Shown: piece after piece, positions 17,279 through 27,234 of the stretch | Layout: each line of letters begins with the position of its first letter | Position numbering within the stretch: position 1 is the first letter of the stretch | Assembly (NCBI GenBank): GCA_015231955.1 | Contig: JADGAN010000025.1 | Coordinates: 1 to 64,000 of the forward strand | DNA from: Oligoflexia bacterium | GTDB taxonomy: Bacteria > Bdellovibrionota > Bacteriovoracia > Bacteriovoracales > Bacteriovoracaceae | DNA length: 64,000 nucleotides | Direction of reading: 5' to 3' | Made by a program: the position numbers and the translations under genes | Notes under the pieces: model-generated | What the model saw: the letters and a program-made list of their open reading frames with translations, nothing else | What the model was told of the DNA's origin: nothing | Databases searched by the model: none

Positions 17279-18208
17279 CTATTTGCGATTATCTGCGGCC
17301 AGTACCGCGAGAACAATTGAGAGGAATTTATTAGAGTGAGAGTCTGCACGCGAGGTCAGTACGACAGGTGCTGAGGCCCCCATGACAATCGCTCCTGCGG
17401 CCGCATTTGCCGAGAAGATGAGCGATTTGTAGAGGTAATTGGCGGACTCAATATCGTTACAAAGAATAATATCGGCCTTGCCTGCTACCGGACTACTAAT
17501 CTTCTTGATTCGCGCACTCTCTTCACTGATGGCGTTGTCGTAGGCGAGTGGACCGTCGACGATGCAGTTACCTTCGATTTGTCCTCGCTCACTCATTTTG
17601 GAGAGCAGGGCCGCATCAACTGTTGCTGGCATCCCCGCATTCACTTTCTCTACGGCACAACAACAGGCGACCAGAGGTTTCTCACGACCTAAAAATTGTG
17701 CTACTTTCACAGCATTGGAGATGATCTTCGACTTTTGCTGGAGATCAGGAGCAATGTTGATGGCAGCATCAGTGACAAGCAAAAGCTTCGAGTAACTTTG
17801 CAACTCAAAGAGTGCTACATGGGAGATTAAATTTCCCATGCTATTAAGTCCTTTCTCTTTGTTCAAGATTGCTTGCATGAACTTCGAGGTATCGAGTAAC
17901 CCCTTCATGATGACTTGAGCTCGAGCTTCGCGCACCAGCGTACACCCAAGCTCACCCGCCTTAGCTTGACTAGGTTCATGAATGATCTCAAGGCCATCAA
18001 GCGAGATGTGGTGCTTGCTTGCAATTTCGCGAATGGCACAATCATCGCCGATTAAAATACCATCGGCAATACCCTCATCCTTTGCTGCTCGCAAGGCCTG
18101 TAGTACCTCTTCATCCTCGGCAGAGACAACGACAACTTTCTTACAACTGCCTCCACCCCGTATGCCAGCTTTGATTTGCTTCTTGATCTCTTCAAATGAG
18201 TTTAACAT
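17279..18208 (-). CDS. ptb: Phosphate butyryltransferase
   Basis: 309 aa, the usual size. Such enzymes exchange phosphate and CoA on butyryl or acetyl groups (butyryl-CoA + Pi to butyryl-phosphate). The PTA/PTB fold is visible: KKVVVVSAEDEEVL at the start, VIMKGLLDTSKFMQA, LLLVTDAAINIAPD (about 140-153), and the C-terminal ANAAAGAIVMGASAPVVLTSRADS with the conserved R-A-D-S. No butyrate kinase follows in the window, so the partner kinase may lie elsewhere. It lies 46 bases downstream of the EF-G-like gene and 16 upstream of the lipase gene; the three probably share one transcript. Confidence 0.88.
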   Translation of the reverse strand: MLNSFEEIKKQIKAGIRGGGSCKKVVVVSAEDEEVLQALRAAKDEGIADGILIGDDCAIREIASKHHISLDGLEIIHEPSQAKAGELGCTLVREARAQVIMKGLLDTSKFMQAILNKEKGLNSMGNLISHVALFELQSYSKLLLVTDAAINIAPDLQQKSKIISNAVKVAQFLGREKPLVACCCAVEKVNAGMPATVDAALLSKMSERGQIEGNCIVDGPLAYDNAISEESARIKKISSPVAGKADIILCNDIESANYLYKSLIFSANAAAGAIVMGASAPVVLTSRADSHSNKFLSIVLAVLAADNRK

Positions 18209-18254
18209 GATCCCCCTCTCTCCTACGCTTTACTCATATTTTTGGTTTATTTTT

Positions 18255-20381
18255 TTAATTTGCTTTAGCGGCAGCATACTCTTGCGCCAACTTCTTTTGC
18301 AACTCTCCTGGCACTGTTACATACTCAGAAAACTTACAACTAAAACCAGCACGCCCTTGAGTAATCGACTTAAGCGAGGTGGAATATTTGTAGAGTTCAG
18401 AGAGTGGGGCCTTTGCCTTGACCACTTGATAGTTGTTGACCGAATCGATCCCTTGAATTACGGAGCGGCGTGATTGCAAGTCTGCCATCACATCTCCCAC
18501 AAGCTCCTCAGGAACCGTGACCGACAACTCATAGATTGGCTCCAAGAGGAGCGGACTTGCTTGCAAGAAGCCATCTTTAAAAGACATCGAGCCTGCAATC
18601 TTAAAGGAGATATCGTTAGAGTCTACAGGGTGCATTTTACCATCGTGAAGCACCACACACACATCGCGTGCATACGATCCCGTGATTGGGCCCTCTTCCA
18701 TCTTTTCTAAAATGCCTTTTAGCACAGAAGGCACAAAGCGTGCATCGATCACACCACCAACGATGGCGTTGTAGAAGACCAATTTTCCACCCCATGGAAG
18801 ATCGATAATCTCCTCTTTACGAATGGAGAAGCCCTCTGGTTTTGGCATGCCTTCCTTGTAAGGAAGGACTTTAATGTGAACTTCACCAAACTGGCCGGCA
18901 CCACCCGATTGCTTCTTATGGCGATACATGGAGTCGGCATCCTTTTGAATCGTTTCACGATAAGGAATACGTGGACGCAGGAAGGTCGACTTTACACTAA
19001 AGCTATGTTGCAACCTCCAGCGAGCAATATCAAGGTGGAGTTCACCTTGACCAGAAACGATCAGCTGCTTTAGCTCTTTAGAGTATTCAAAAAGGAAGGT
19101 TGGATCTTCTTCATGAAATTCACGAAGTCCCGTTACCATTTTTTCATCATCATTTTTATTTTCAGCAGCAATGGCGAGTTGAATTTTTGCCGTTGGAAAC
19201 TCAATCGGCTTAATAACTAGATCACTCTCTTTAGTATGCAGTGTTTGGTTGGTGGAGGTGTTTTTTAACTTTACAAGCGCACCAATATCACCGGCCACCA
19301 TACGATCTACAATATTTCTATTCTTGCCATCCATAATCAGGATTTGACCGATCTTTTCACTATCGCCAGTCACAGAGTTTGCAAACTCCATTCCAGTTTT
19401 AATTTCACCACTGCACACCTTAAAGAAGTTCACTTTGCCTAAGTATTGCTCCATTAGTGTCTTATAAATAAAGACTACCGAGGGGCCCTTCGGATCAAAC
19501 TTTAGCTCTTTCTCATCAATAGTGGTCTCAGGAGCTGCCTCATGGGGAGCAAGCGCCACACTATTCAAGAAACCCATGACTCTTCCGCTGCCCATGTTGG
19601 CCTTGGCAGAAACACAGTAGATTGGCATCAAATCTTGCTTTGCAAATCCAAGCTTCATCCCGCGAGCAAGCTCACTCTCCTCCAAGGTACCGCTCTCAAA
19701 ATATTTTTCCATCAAACTTTCATCATTTTCCGCCGCCTTCTCAATAAGTTCGCCACGAAGTTTTTCTACACGCTCCTTCTCACTTGCAGGAATCGCAAGC
19801 TTTTGGGGTTTGCCACCACCGGCCGGAAATTGATACATCGTCATCTTAAAGACATCGATAATAGAATTAAAATGCTCGCCTTGATTGAAAGGATACTGTA
19901 CCAAAATAGCATTACTGCCAAAACGCTTCTTCACACTCTCCAGTGCGCCTTCAAAGTTCGCCTTGGGGTGATCCATCCCATTGATCACAATCATTGTCGG
20001 CTTCTTCATCTCGCCAACTTTACTCCATAAAATTTCAGTTCCCACCTCCATTCCATGTTGCCCACTCAAAACTAAAATTGCATTATCTGCAACTCTCATC
20101 GAAGAAAAAACCTCTCCGACAAAGTCGTCGAGTCCCGGAGTATCAAGAATGTTAATTTTGCAATCTCTCCACTCAGCATGCATAAATGAAGCGTAAACTG
20201 AATTTCCCCGCTCTTGTTCTACTTCATGAAAGTCAGAGACTGTGCTTTTCTCATCAACGCTTCCCCTACGTTTAACGATCCCACTCTCAAACAACATTGT
20301 TTCTGCAAGAGTGGTTTTTCCAGAACCAGGAGCACCAATTAAAGCCACATTCCTAATCTGATTTTGTTCGTAAACCTTCAT
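18255..20381 (-). CDS. EF-G-like translational GTPase paralogue
   Basis: 708 aa, with the EF-G domain order: GTPase, domain II, domains III-V (YRETI, the VVGGVIDARFVPS segment, and PLSELYKYSTSLKSITQGRAGF near the end). P-loop GAPGSGKT at 16-23 replaces the AHVDHGKT of true EF-G. G3 is DTPG (80-83), and the G4 motif reads NGMD (134-137) where NKMD is expected. The loss of that Lys, together with the altered P-loop, marks it as a member of the EF-G-like group of uncertain role, not the main elongation factor. First gene of a likely operon with ptb and a lipase, an odd pairing. Confidence 0.85.
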   Translation of the reverse strand: MKVYEQNQIRNVALIGAPGSGKTTLAETMLFESGIVKRRGSVDEKSTVSDFHEVEQERGNSVYASFMHAEWRDCKINILDTPGLDDFVGEVFSSMRVADNAILVLSGQHGMEVGTEILWSKVGEMKKPTMIVINGMDHPKANFEGALESVKKRFGSNAILVQYPFNQGEHFNSIIDVFKMTMYQFPAGGGKPQKLAIPASEKERVEKLRGELIEKAAENDESLMEKYFESGTLEESELARGMKLGFAKQDLMPIYCVSAKANMGSGRVMGFLNSVALAPHEAAPETTIDEKELKFDPKGPSVVFIYKTLMEQYLGKVNFFKVCSGEIKTGMEFANSVTGDSEKIGQILIMDGKNRNIVDRMVAGDIGALVKLKNTSTNQTLHTKESDLVIKPIEFPTAKIQLAIAAENKNDDEKMVTGLREFHEEDPTFLFEYSKELKQLIVSGQGELHLDIARWRLQHSFSVKSTFLRPRIPYRETIQKDADSMYRHKKQSGGAGQFGEVHIKVLPYKEGMPKPEGFSIRKEEIIDLPWGGKLVFYNAIVGGVIDARFVPSVLKGILEKMEEGPITGSYARDVCVVLHDGKMHPVDSNDISFKIAGSMSFKDGFLQASPLLLEPIYELSVTVPEELVGDVMADLQSRRSVIQGIDSVNNYQVVKAKAPLSELYKYSTSLKSITQGRAGFSCKFSEYVTVPGELQKKLAQEYAAAKAN

Positions 20382-20685
20382 AAAACTCCCTTCGCAATTC
20401 TAATCTCGTTATAGATATTAATAATAAAAAATTACAGTGCAGAAAAAGAGATTATCAGTAGATAAGTGCTTACTGTAGGAAAGGAAAATAAAAATTACAA
20501 TCAAAATCGTTGTCTAATTTTTATCATCTTCTCTCTTTTTGCGGCTTTTTTATTCTGAGCAATAGAGGCACAACATAATTTTCTTTTATTGATTTATTCA
20601 GTCTATATGTTAAAGATATAAAGGTTTCGTCAGGAATCAAGAATGCACAAAAAAATGACAAATGTGAGAAAAATGTGAGTGCTAT
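20382..20685. promoter_or_regulatory. Divergent intergenic region
   Basis: AT-rich spacer between the EF-G-like operon and the GlmL-like cluster. ATGTGAG occurs three times in the last 30 bases (20662, 20673, 20684), the third overlapping the GTG start. I see no strong ribosome binding site. Confidence 0.4.
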
Positions 20686-21459
20686 GTGAGTAGTTCGCTA
20701 ACTTGGAGATCGCACCCACTCGCTTCCGAGAGTGCCGCTAAAACAGTATTGCTCTTTACAACAATTGCCGTTAGCGTAATTGCTTCATTCTATGCTTTTG
20801 GGGTGGAACACGCTGTACTTGCCGTAATCATCCTCTTTCTGGCCACGGCCAAGTATTTTACTCCCACCACCTTTTTTCTGGATGATAGTGGTGTCAAAAT
20901 CACATTCCTCTGCTTTCATAAGGTGCGAAACTGGAACTACTATAAGCGCTATTTACTCTATCCCGATGGTGCCTTTTTAACACCGTCACCGCACCCTTCT
21001 CGCCTTGATCGCTTCCGTGGAGACTTTCTTCCGCTACGCGATCCCAAAAAAATCGAATTTTTTTTAAAAAAAATCTCTTCCAGTGGGCAACACATTATTC
21101 CCTCCCAATTCCCTTCCTCACCCTCAAAACTCCAAAGCTGGTACGACCACGCATTTCATATAGATAGCGGGCGTGAGTCGCTGACAGAGGCAGATTATGA
21201 GTTATTAGATCGGGTGGCGCATATGGTAGTAAAACGCAAACTAGCGACCCCCGCCATCCTCTTTATTGAGAGTGTGCGCCCCTTAAATTTTATGGGAAGT
21301 TCCCTAATGACCTTTTTGCGCCCAATAATTGCACCATTCATAACGAAGATTGATTATGAGCGCCTAGAAGTGCTCCTTATGAAAAGGTGCATCGGCGAGG
21401 TACTCATAGAAAGAATAGAACGAGTAGAAAAAATACAAGGAGAGAAGGAGCATGACTAG
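20686..21459 (+). CDS. Two-TM membrane protein, first gene of GlmL-like cluster
   Basis: 257 aa from a GTG codon. Two hydrophobic helices (about 18-38 and 42-60) are followed by a beta-rich domain (FFLDDSGVKITFLCFHKVRNWNYYKRYLLYPDG), which resembles bacterial PH-like domains that follow a membrane hairpin. The C-terminal part is helical and very charged (ERIERVEKIQGEKEHD). It overlaps the ATPase gene by 8 bases, so the two are translationally coupled. No function is known to me. Confidence 0.75.
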   Translation: MSSSLTWRSHPLASESAAKTVLLFTTIAVSVIASFYAFGVEHAVLAVIILFLATAKYFTPTTFFLDDSGVKITFLCFHKVRNWNYYKRYLLYPDGAFLTPSPHPSRLDRFRGDFLPLRDPKKIEFFLKKISSSGQHIIPSQFPSSPSKLQSWYDHAFHIDSGRESLTEADYELLDRVAHMVVKRKLATPAILFIESVRPLNFMGSSLMTFLRPIIAPFITKIDYERLEVLLMKRCIGEVLIERIERVEKIQGEKEHD

Positions 21460-23269
21460 AGCTGCAACAGAAGGCCAAGATGACAAGTACAAAGTCATCA
21501 TTGCAACCGATTGTGGAAGTACCACCACCAAAGCGATCTTGATCGAGTACAAAAATGGCGAGTACCGCCAAACCTTTCGTGGGGAGGCGCCCACAACCGT
21601 TGAGGCCCCTTTTGAAGATGTAACCAAAGGTGTACTGAATTCGATTCAGGAAATAGAGGAGCTCTCAGGAAGAAAAATTCTTGATGGCGATAAGGTCATT
21701 ACTCCCGCAAATGGCGAGGTTGGCGTTGATGCCTACATCTCCACCAGTAGTGCTGGTGGTGGTTTGCAAATGATGGTTGCCGGTGCGATCAAAACCATGA
21801 CCGCCGAAAGTGCACAGCGTGCCGCGCTCGGAGCGGGAGCGATCGTTATGGATGTGCTCGCCTCCAATGATAAACGTCTCCCTCACCAGAAAATTGAACG
21901 AATTCGTCAACTACGCCCCGATATGATTTTACTCTCAGGCGGTACCGATGGCGGTACTGTCACCCATGTGGTAGAGCTTGCCGAGTATATCGCTGCCGCT
22001 GATCCTAAACCTCGCCTGGGCATTGGTTACCGCCTGCCCATCCTCTATGCAGGAAATAACAAAGCTCAAGAGCAAGTAAAAGAGATCTTAGGCGAAAAGA
22101 TGGAACTGGTTATAACGGAAAACCTACGCCCAACCTTGGAGCGTGAAAATTTAATGCCTGCACGCCTCGAGATCCAAAACCTCTTCCTTGAGCATGTGAT
22201 GGCACAAGCGCCTGGCTATAAAAAGTTAATTGCCATGACCAGCACCGATATTATGCCCACCCCGGGAGCGGTCGGGCAGATCATGCAAACCATTGCTAAG
22301 ATGAACAACATCAACGTGATTGGCGTGGATATTGGTGGGGCCACCACCGACGTCTTCTCGGTGATTGGAGAGATCTTTAATCGTACGGTGAGCGCCAACT
22401 ATGGCATGAGCTACAGTATCTCCAACGTCCTTGCCGATGCCACACTCGAAAATGTGATGAGATGGCTCTCCTTTGATATTGACGAAAAAGATGTGCGCGA
22501 CCGTATTAAGAATAAAATGATTCGTCCTACAACCATCCCACAAACGCTCGATGAATTAAAAATTGAACAAGCAATTGCACGTGAGGCGCTTCGCCTCTCC
22601 TTCGATCAACATAAACTCCTGGCAGTCGGACTCAAAGGTGTGCAACAGACGCGCTCTCTCTCCGATGTCTTCACTCAAGAGGAGAGCGGACAATCGATCA
22701 TTAAAATGCTGGAGCTGGATATGATCGTGGGCAGTGGTGGGGTGCTCTCGCACGCTCCGAGAAGAAGTCAGTCGATGTCGATGATGATCGACTCCTTCCA
22801 ACCTGAAGGTATCACCTCTATCACTGTGGATAGTATCTTTATGATGCCTCACTTAGGTGTGCTTTCCAAAATCAATCCGCGCGCGGCCACAGAGGTGTTT
22901 GAAAAAGATTGCCTCATCTACCTTGGCACTTGTATTGCTCCAGTAGGAATGGCCAAAGATGGCACAAAAATCATGGATTACAAAATCAAGATGGGCGATA
23001 AAGTTATCAGTGAAAGTATTAACTTTGGTGAACTGAAATTTTATCACCTTGGCCCTGATGAAAGTGCCGAAGTGGAACTAAGTCCGCTGAAAAATTTTGA
23101 TGTAGGCAAAGGTGCTGGAAAAACTCATAGAGGCACCATTAAAGGTGGCGTCGTTGGACTGGTCATCGATGGACGAGGTCGTCCGCTCATTGTTCCAAGC
23201 GATCAGAAGCTAAGAAAGCAAAGGATCACCGAGTGGAATAAGGCAATGGATCTCTATCCTAAATACTAA
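21452..23269 (+). CDS. GlmL/MutL-family ASKHA ATPase
   Basis: 605 aa. The N-terminal phosphate-1 motif is IIATDCGSTTTKAILIEY (about 16-33). A second ATPase block has VIGVDIGGATTDVFSV (about 289-304), and LDMIVGSGGVLSHA lies near 430. These match the glutamate-mutase-associated GlmL/MutL family, actin-like ATPases thought to help B12-dependent mutases. No mutase or other B12 mutase subunit lies anywhere in this window, and the neighbours are membrane proteins. I therefore think it serves a different machine (inference). It has no membrane segment. Overlaps the upstream gene by 8 bases; 40 bases to the next gene. Confidence 0.85.
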   Translation: MTRAATEGQDDKYKVIIATDCGSTTTKAILIEYKNGEYRQTFRGEAPTTVEAPFEDVTKGVLNSIQEIEELSGRKILDGDKVITPANGEVGVDAYISTSSAGGGLQMMVAGAIKTMTAESAQRAALGAGAIVMDVLASNDKRLPHQKIERIRQLRPDMILLSGGTDGGTVTHVVELAEYIAAADPKPRLGIGYRLPILYAGNNKAQEQVKEILGEKMELVITENLRPTLERENLMPARLEIQNLFLEHVMAQAPGYKKLIAMTSTDIMPTPGAVGQIMQTIAKMNNINVIGVDIGGATTDVFSVIGEIFNRTVSANYGMSYSISNVLADATLENVMRWLSFDIDEKDVRDRIKNKMIRPTTIPQTLDELKIEQAIAREALRLSFDQHKLLAVGLKGVQQTRSLSDVFTQEESGQSIIKMLELDMIVGSGGVLSHAPRRSQSMSMMIDSFQPEGITSITVDSIFMMPHLGVLSKINPRAATEVFEKDCLIYLGTCIAPVGMAKDGTKIMDYKIKMGDKVISESINFGELKFYHLGPDESAEVELSPLKNFDVGKGAGKTHRGTIKGGVVGLVIDGRGRPLIVPSDQKLRKQRITEWNKAMDLYPKY

Positions 23270-23309
23270 AGGTTAAGGTTAAGCTTAAACTTAAAGGAGT
23301 ACATAAATC

Positions 23310-24443
23310 ATGGCACACGCATATACCCCAGGACTTCGAGTTGCAAAGAAAACGATTATTCGTAAAAAGCGTATTCTCCCACTTAAAGGAGATGTTGTAA
23401 AAAAAGTTGGTGACCGCGTCTTGCGCGACGAGATTGTGGCCAAGACCGATCTTCCTGGTGAAGTTCATACCGTAAATATTGTTAATCGCCTTGGCATCAT
23501 GCCAGACGAGATCAACAACTACATGCTAAAAAAAGTTGGCGACACCATCGCTAAAGATGAGATCATTGCAGAATCCAAATCGTTCATCAAATGGTTTAAA
23601 ACTAAAATTGAATCACCCATCAGTGGAAAGATTGAATCTATCTCACCGGTGACAGGGCAAGTACTACTGCGAGAACCACCACGCCCGGTAGAGGTGCACG
23701 CCTATTTGAATGGAACAATCGCGGAGACGATCCCTCGAGAAGGTGTCGTTATCGAGAGCGTTGCCAGTTTCATTCAAGGTATTTTCGGCATTGGTGGAGA
23801 GGTTTGGGGTCCACTAGAGTTTGTCGCCAAAGCACCCAGTGAAGCTTTAGATGCTTCCAAGTTAAACGCCTCCCATAAAGGAAAAATTTTAGTGGCCGGC
23901 TCCTTTGCCAGCTTTGAGGCCATAAATAAAGCAATCAGCGTTGGTGCTACCGGACTGATCGTGGGCGGAATTCGTGATGGGGATTTACGACAAATCCTCG
24001 GTTATGACTTAGGAGTGGCGATCACTGGAACAGAAAAAGTGGGAATCACTTTAGTCTTAACTGAAGGTTTTGGTGAAATTGCCATGGCCGATCGCACCTT
24101 CAATGCGCTTAAAGCACGTGAAGGTGCCATTGCATCCATCAGTGGGGCCACGCAAATTCGCGCAGGGGTGATTCGCCCTGAGATCATCATCCCTTACGAC
24201 GATGAAGATGCCAAGAGTGCCCTTTGTGATGAGGGTGGTGAGGCACAAAGTGTGAAGCCGGGAGATAGTATTCGTATCATTCGTCAACCCTACTTTGGAA
24301 AGATCGGCGTGGTTCACTCTCTACCACCAGAGCTACAAGCGATCGAGTCGGAAACCAAAGCAAGAATTCTCGAAGTCATCTTTCCCGACTCTCCTAAACC
24401 CGTCGTTATCCCTCGTGCCAACATCGAACTCATTCAAGAGTAA
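23310..24443 (+). CDS. Barrel-sandwich/KOW-like protein of the GlmL cluster
   Basis: 377 aa, soluble. AAAGGAG lies upstream of the ATG. Residues 1-130 repeat the pattern G-D-x-V-x-x-x-x-x-(I/V)-(A/L), with KVGDRVLRDEIVAKTDLPG and KVGDTIAKDEIIAESKS, then SPISGKIESISPVTGQVLLREP: this is the biotinyl/lipoyl-like sandwich-hybrid fold seen in RnfC-type and secretion adaptor proteins. No biotinylation Lys context is visible. The middle (about 195-280) is a Rossmann-like block, and the end (SVKPGDSIRIIRQPYFGKIGVV) reads as a KOW/SH3-like strand set. Probably an adaptor between the ATPase and membrane parts (inference). Confidence 0.72.
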   Translation: MAHAYTPGLRVAKKTIIRKKRILPLKGDVVKKVGDRVLRDEIVAKTDLPGEVHTVNIVNRLGIMPDEINNYMLKKVGDTIAKDEIIAESKSFIKWFKTKIESPISGKIESISPVTGQVLLREPPRPVEVHAYLNGTIAETIPREGVVIESVASFIQGIFGIGGEVWGPLEFVAKAPSEALDASKLNASHKGKILVAGSFASFEAINKAISVGATGLIVGGIRDGDLRQILGYDLGVAITGTEKVGITLVLTEGFGEIAMADRTFNALKAREGAIASISGATQIRAGVIRPEIIIPYDDEDAKSALCDEGGEAQSVKPGDSIRIIRQPYFGKIGVVHSLPPELQAIESETKARILEVIFPDSPKPVVIPRANIELIQE

Positions 24444-24533
24444 GCTGCCGACCGACTTTCCCATTTCCCTTGTGGAATAACTCTTGCACTTCTACCTAAT
24501 GAAGCTTTCTTTTGCCCATCTTGGAGGTGCTCC

Positions 24534-25703
24534 TTGAGACTTTTTATTTCCATTTTTATGATCTATCTAGGTTTTCAACTCCTTTCTGCCAATGCTGTAG
24601 AAGATTTCAGTGTCATAGATAAACCAAATGATAATGGTGGGGCCATCGTGGTCTCTTGGAAAGAGATGGTGGCGGAAACGGAAAAAAATTTCTTTTATCA
24701 GATCATGATTGCTGAACAAGAGGATGGCCCTTTTTATCCCTTGGAGAAGATGGCTTACCCTTTGAAAGGCAAAGGGTTTGAGGTTAAAGGGTATAACAAA
24801 GAGGGAGAAGAGAGCACACTCGTTGTTCCTAATAAGACCTACTTTGTAAAGATGAAGGTGCTAAATGGAGATAAGAGCGAAACGACTGTTTCCGAGAGTG
24901 AGATTATCTCCGTTACCACCAAAGGCAATTTTTTTGCCTTTAACAAATTAAACAGTTTTTTAATTTTGATCTTTTTAACTGTGGTGATCATGTGCTTTAT
25001 TGTCTATGCACAAAGAAATCCGCATAAACTTTTTGTGAGAAGGATTGCGGGACTCGATGCCATGGAAGATGCCCTTGGAAGAGCGACAGAGATGGGCAGA
25101 TCCGCACTCTTTGTTCATGGGTTACGAAGTGTCAGTGAGATTCCCACCATTGCCGCCATCAATATTTTAGGCAAGATTGCCAAGAAGATTGCGGAGTTTG
25201 ATGCCACTCTTCGCGTCTCCAATTGGGATCCGATCGTGCAGCAAGTGAGCCAAGAGACGGTAAAAGAGGCGCACATTGAGGCCGGACGTCCCGATACCTA
25301 CAAGTCCGAAAATATCTTCTTTGCGGCCGGGGATCAATTTAGTTATGCTGCCGCTGTCGAAGGCATTATGGTTCGTGAGAAACCTGCGACCATTTTCTAT
25401 TTTGGATATTTTTATGCGGAATCGCTCTTGCTCTCGGAGACAGGAGCACACACTGGTGCAATTCAAATTGCCGGCTCCGATGCGTTCACACAAATTCCTT
25501 TTTTCATCACCACCTGTGACTACACTTTGATTGGGGAGGAACTTTATGCGGCCAGTGCTTACCTCTCGCGCGAACCCAAACTACTTGGGGGACTTAAAGG
25601 TCAAGATGTTGGAAAAATGGCGATCATTCTAATTTTGATATTAGGAACACTCTTTACCACCTTGGGTTGGCAAGGGTTTTCAAAACTTTTTTGGCCATCT
25701 TAA
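24534..25703 (+). CDS. FN3-like plus DUF6754-like membrane protein
   Basis: 389 aa. TTG or nearby codon starts the frame with GGAGG-like purines just before. It has a signal peptide (FQLLSANAVED), an FN3-like beta domain outside (about 25-125, with VVSWKEMV and NKTYFVKMKVLNG), a membrane helix (about 140-160), then a cytosolic domain with RRIAGLDAMEDALGRATEMGRS, typical of what I recall as DUF6754, and a last helix (about 362-382). It is 14 bases upstream of the next gene. The GRATEMG domain repeatedly occurs with GlmL-like ATPases in other phyla as far as I recall, but its function is unknown. Confidence 0.72.
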   Translation: MRLFISIFMIYLGFQLLSANAVEDFSVIDKPNDNGGAIVVSWKEMVAETEKNFFYQIMIAEQEDGPFYPLEKMAYPLKGKGFEVKGYNKEGEESTLVVPNKTYFVKMKVLNGDKSETTVSESEIISVTTKGNFFAFNKLNSFLILIFLTVVIMCFIVYAQRNPHKLFVRRIAGLDAMEDALGRATEMGRSALFVHGLRSVSEIPTIAAINILGKIAKKIAEFDATLRVSNWDPIVQQVSQETVKEAHIEAGRPDTYKSENIFFAAGDQFSYAAAVEGIMVREKPATIFYFGYFYAESLLLSETGAHTGAIQIAGSDAFTQIPFFITTCDYTLIGEELYAASAYLSREPKLLGGLKGQDVGKMAIILILILGTLFTTLGWQGFSKLFWPS

Positions 25704-25716
25704 TGGAGAAAACGCT

Positions 25717-26367
25717 ATGAACTTTTTAAAGAAAACGTTACCACTCATCCTTGCTTTTGTATCGGGATGGCTAGCAATCACACTGGAGTATATCCCTCAT
25801 CAAAATAGCGAGGCAACAATGGCATCGCTCACCAAGGGACTGATCATCATTGGTGCCATCACGGCATTTATGGGCATCTATGGACTGTTTTCGCTTCACT
25901 ACCTGAAAATCAAAAGACGCAGCGAAGGTTGGGGCTATAGTACGCTAGTAATTGCAGGCTTTATGATCATGACTGCTTTTGGAATTTACAATAATGGCGC
26001 CTTTATGTTCCAACCCCAAGTGGAGGCCGGCGGGATCTCTTGGATTTATGAATATATCTTTAACCCTTGTCAGGCGACAATGTTCTCTATTCTTGCGTTT
26101 TTTATTGCCTCTGCCGCCTATCGCACCTTCCGTGCAAAGTCGCTCGAGGCGGGCATCCTCTTGGTGGCAGCAATTATTGTGATGTTTGGAAAAGTTCCCA
26201 TCGCAGGACTAGTCTCTGAACACATTCCAGAGGTGGCACAATGGCTACTCGATTATCCTAATATGGCGGTTAAACGAGCAATCTTTTTTGGAGTTGCACT
26301 TGGTGGCATCTCCACCGCGCTGAGAATTATTTTCGGTATTGAACGATCCTACCTAGGAGGCGAGTAA
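25717..26367 (+). CDS. Polytopic membrane protein of the GlmL cluster
   Basis: 216 aa with about six hydrophobic helices (about 5-22, 35-55, 70-90, 105-130, 145-165, 185-205). GGAGAA precedes the ATG. No catalytic motif is visible. It sits 13 bases after the DUF6754-like gene and 2 bases before the next, so it is certainly in the same transcript. It is likely one of two integral membrane subunits of the cluster. Confidence 0.75.
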   Translation: MNFLKKTLPLILAFVSGWLAITLEYIPHQNSEATMASLTKGLIIIGAITAFMGIYGLFSLHYLKIKRRSEGWGYSTLVIAGFMIMTAFGIYNNGAFMFQPQVEAGGISWIYEYIFNPCQATMFSILAFFIASAAYRTFRAKSLEAGILLVAAIIVMFGKVPIAGLVSEHIPEVAQWLLDYPNMAVKRAIFFGVALGGISTALRIIFGIERSYLGGE

Positions 26368-26369
26368 TC

Positions 26370-27230
26370 ATGGGAATGCAAATGAAATTTGACTTAAAAA
26401 AACTTTTCAACCTTGATCGACGGATTATTTATTTATTAATTTTCTTGTCGATTCTTATCCCCTTCTTGGTGGAGTTTGATCTTCCTATTAAGGCCAACAA
26501 AGATGTAAAAAATATTTTTAATAAGATTGAAGATGTTGCTAAAAACAAAGGACACCAAGGAAGCATCCTGCTCTCTTTCGATTTTGATAACGCTTCCAAG
26601 GCGGAGTTGGAACCGATGGCGCGTTCACTCTTGGCCCACGCTTTTAAGAATAATTTACGTGTGATCGCCATGGGACATTGGCCTAATGGGGTGGAGCTAG
26701 CAAAATCTATTTTAAACGATCTCGCCCGTGAATTTAAAAAAGAGTATGGCGAAGATTGGGTTTATCTTGGTTATCGTCCTGGTGTCTCCATCTTAATTAT
26801 CAATATGGGAAAAGATTTCAAGAGCGCTTTTCAAACCGATGCCTTTGGAAAAAACACCAAAGAGTTAGCGGCCACTAAAAATATTAAGACCATCAACGAT
26901 ATCGATTATGTGATTTCACTCTCTGCTGGCAGCGGGGGGATTGAAGATTGGGTAGTGTATGGCCGCTCCAAATACCACTTTGAACTGGGTGGCGCTTGTA
27001 CTGCCGTGATGGCCGCCGACTTTTACCCCTTCCTACAATCGGGGCAATTAAATGGACTGATTGGAGGACTGGCGGGAGCGGCCCAATACGAAACCCTTCT
27101 CGGGCGTCCAGCAGAAGCGGTAAGTGGCATGCGACCACAATCAATCGCTCATATTGTCCTCATCTTCTTTATTCTTTTTGGAAATTTTTGTTACCTTATC
27201 GATCGCTTTTACTTAAGCAAAAGGAGTTAA
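26370..27230 (+). CDS. Two-TM protein with large extracytoplasmic or cytoplasmic domain, GlmL cluster
   Basis: 286 aa. One helix near residues 18-35 and one near 262-280 bracket a 220-residue soluble domain. That domain begins with GSILLSFDFDNASKAELEPMA, has NLRVIAMGHWPNG, then WVYLGYRPG, and ends with GGLAGAAQYETLLGRPAEA. Alternating beta/alpha segments suggest a periplasmic-binding-like or Rossmann-like fold. Only two bases separate it from the upstream gene and four from the next. Function unknown. Confidence 0.72.
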   Translation: MGMQMKFDLKKLFNLDRRIIYLLIFLSILIPFLVEFDLPIKANKDVKNIFNKIEDVAKNKGHQGSILLSFDFDNASKAELEPMARSLLAHAFKNNLRVIAMGHWPNGVELAKSILNDLAREFKKEYGEDWVYLGYRPGVSILIINMGKDFKSAFQTDAFGKNTKELAATKNIKTINDIDYVISLSAGSGGIEDWVVYGRSKYHFELGGACTAVMAADFYPFLQSGQLNGLIGGLAGAAQYETLLGRPAEAVSGMRPQSIAHIVLIFFILFGNFCYLIDRFYLSKRS

Positions 27231-27234
27231 TGGC

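Noticed and set aside
21452-23269. Calling the ATPase a glutamate mutase accessory protein
   Set aside because: No mutase subunits in the window; family resemblance alone does not support that role.
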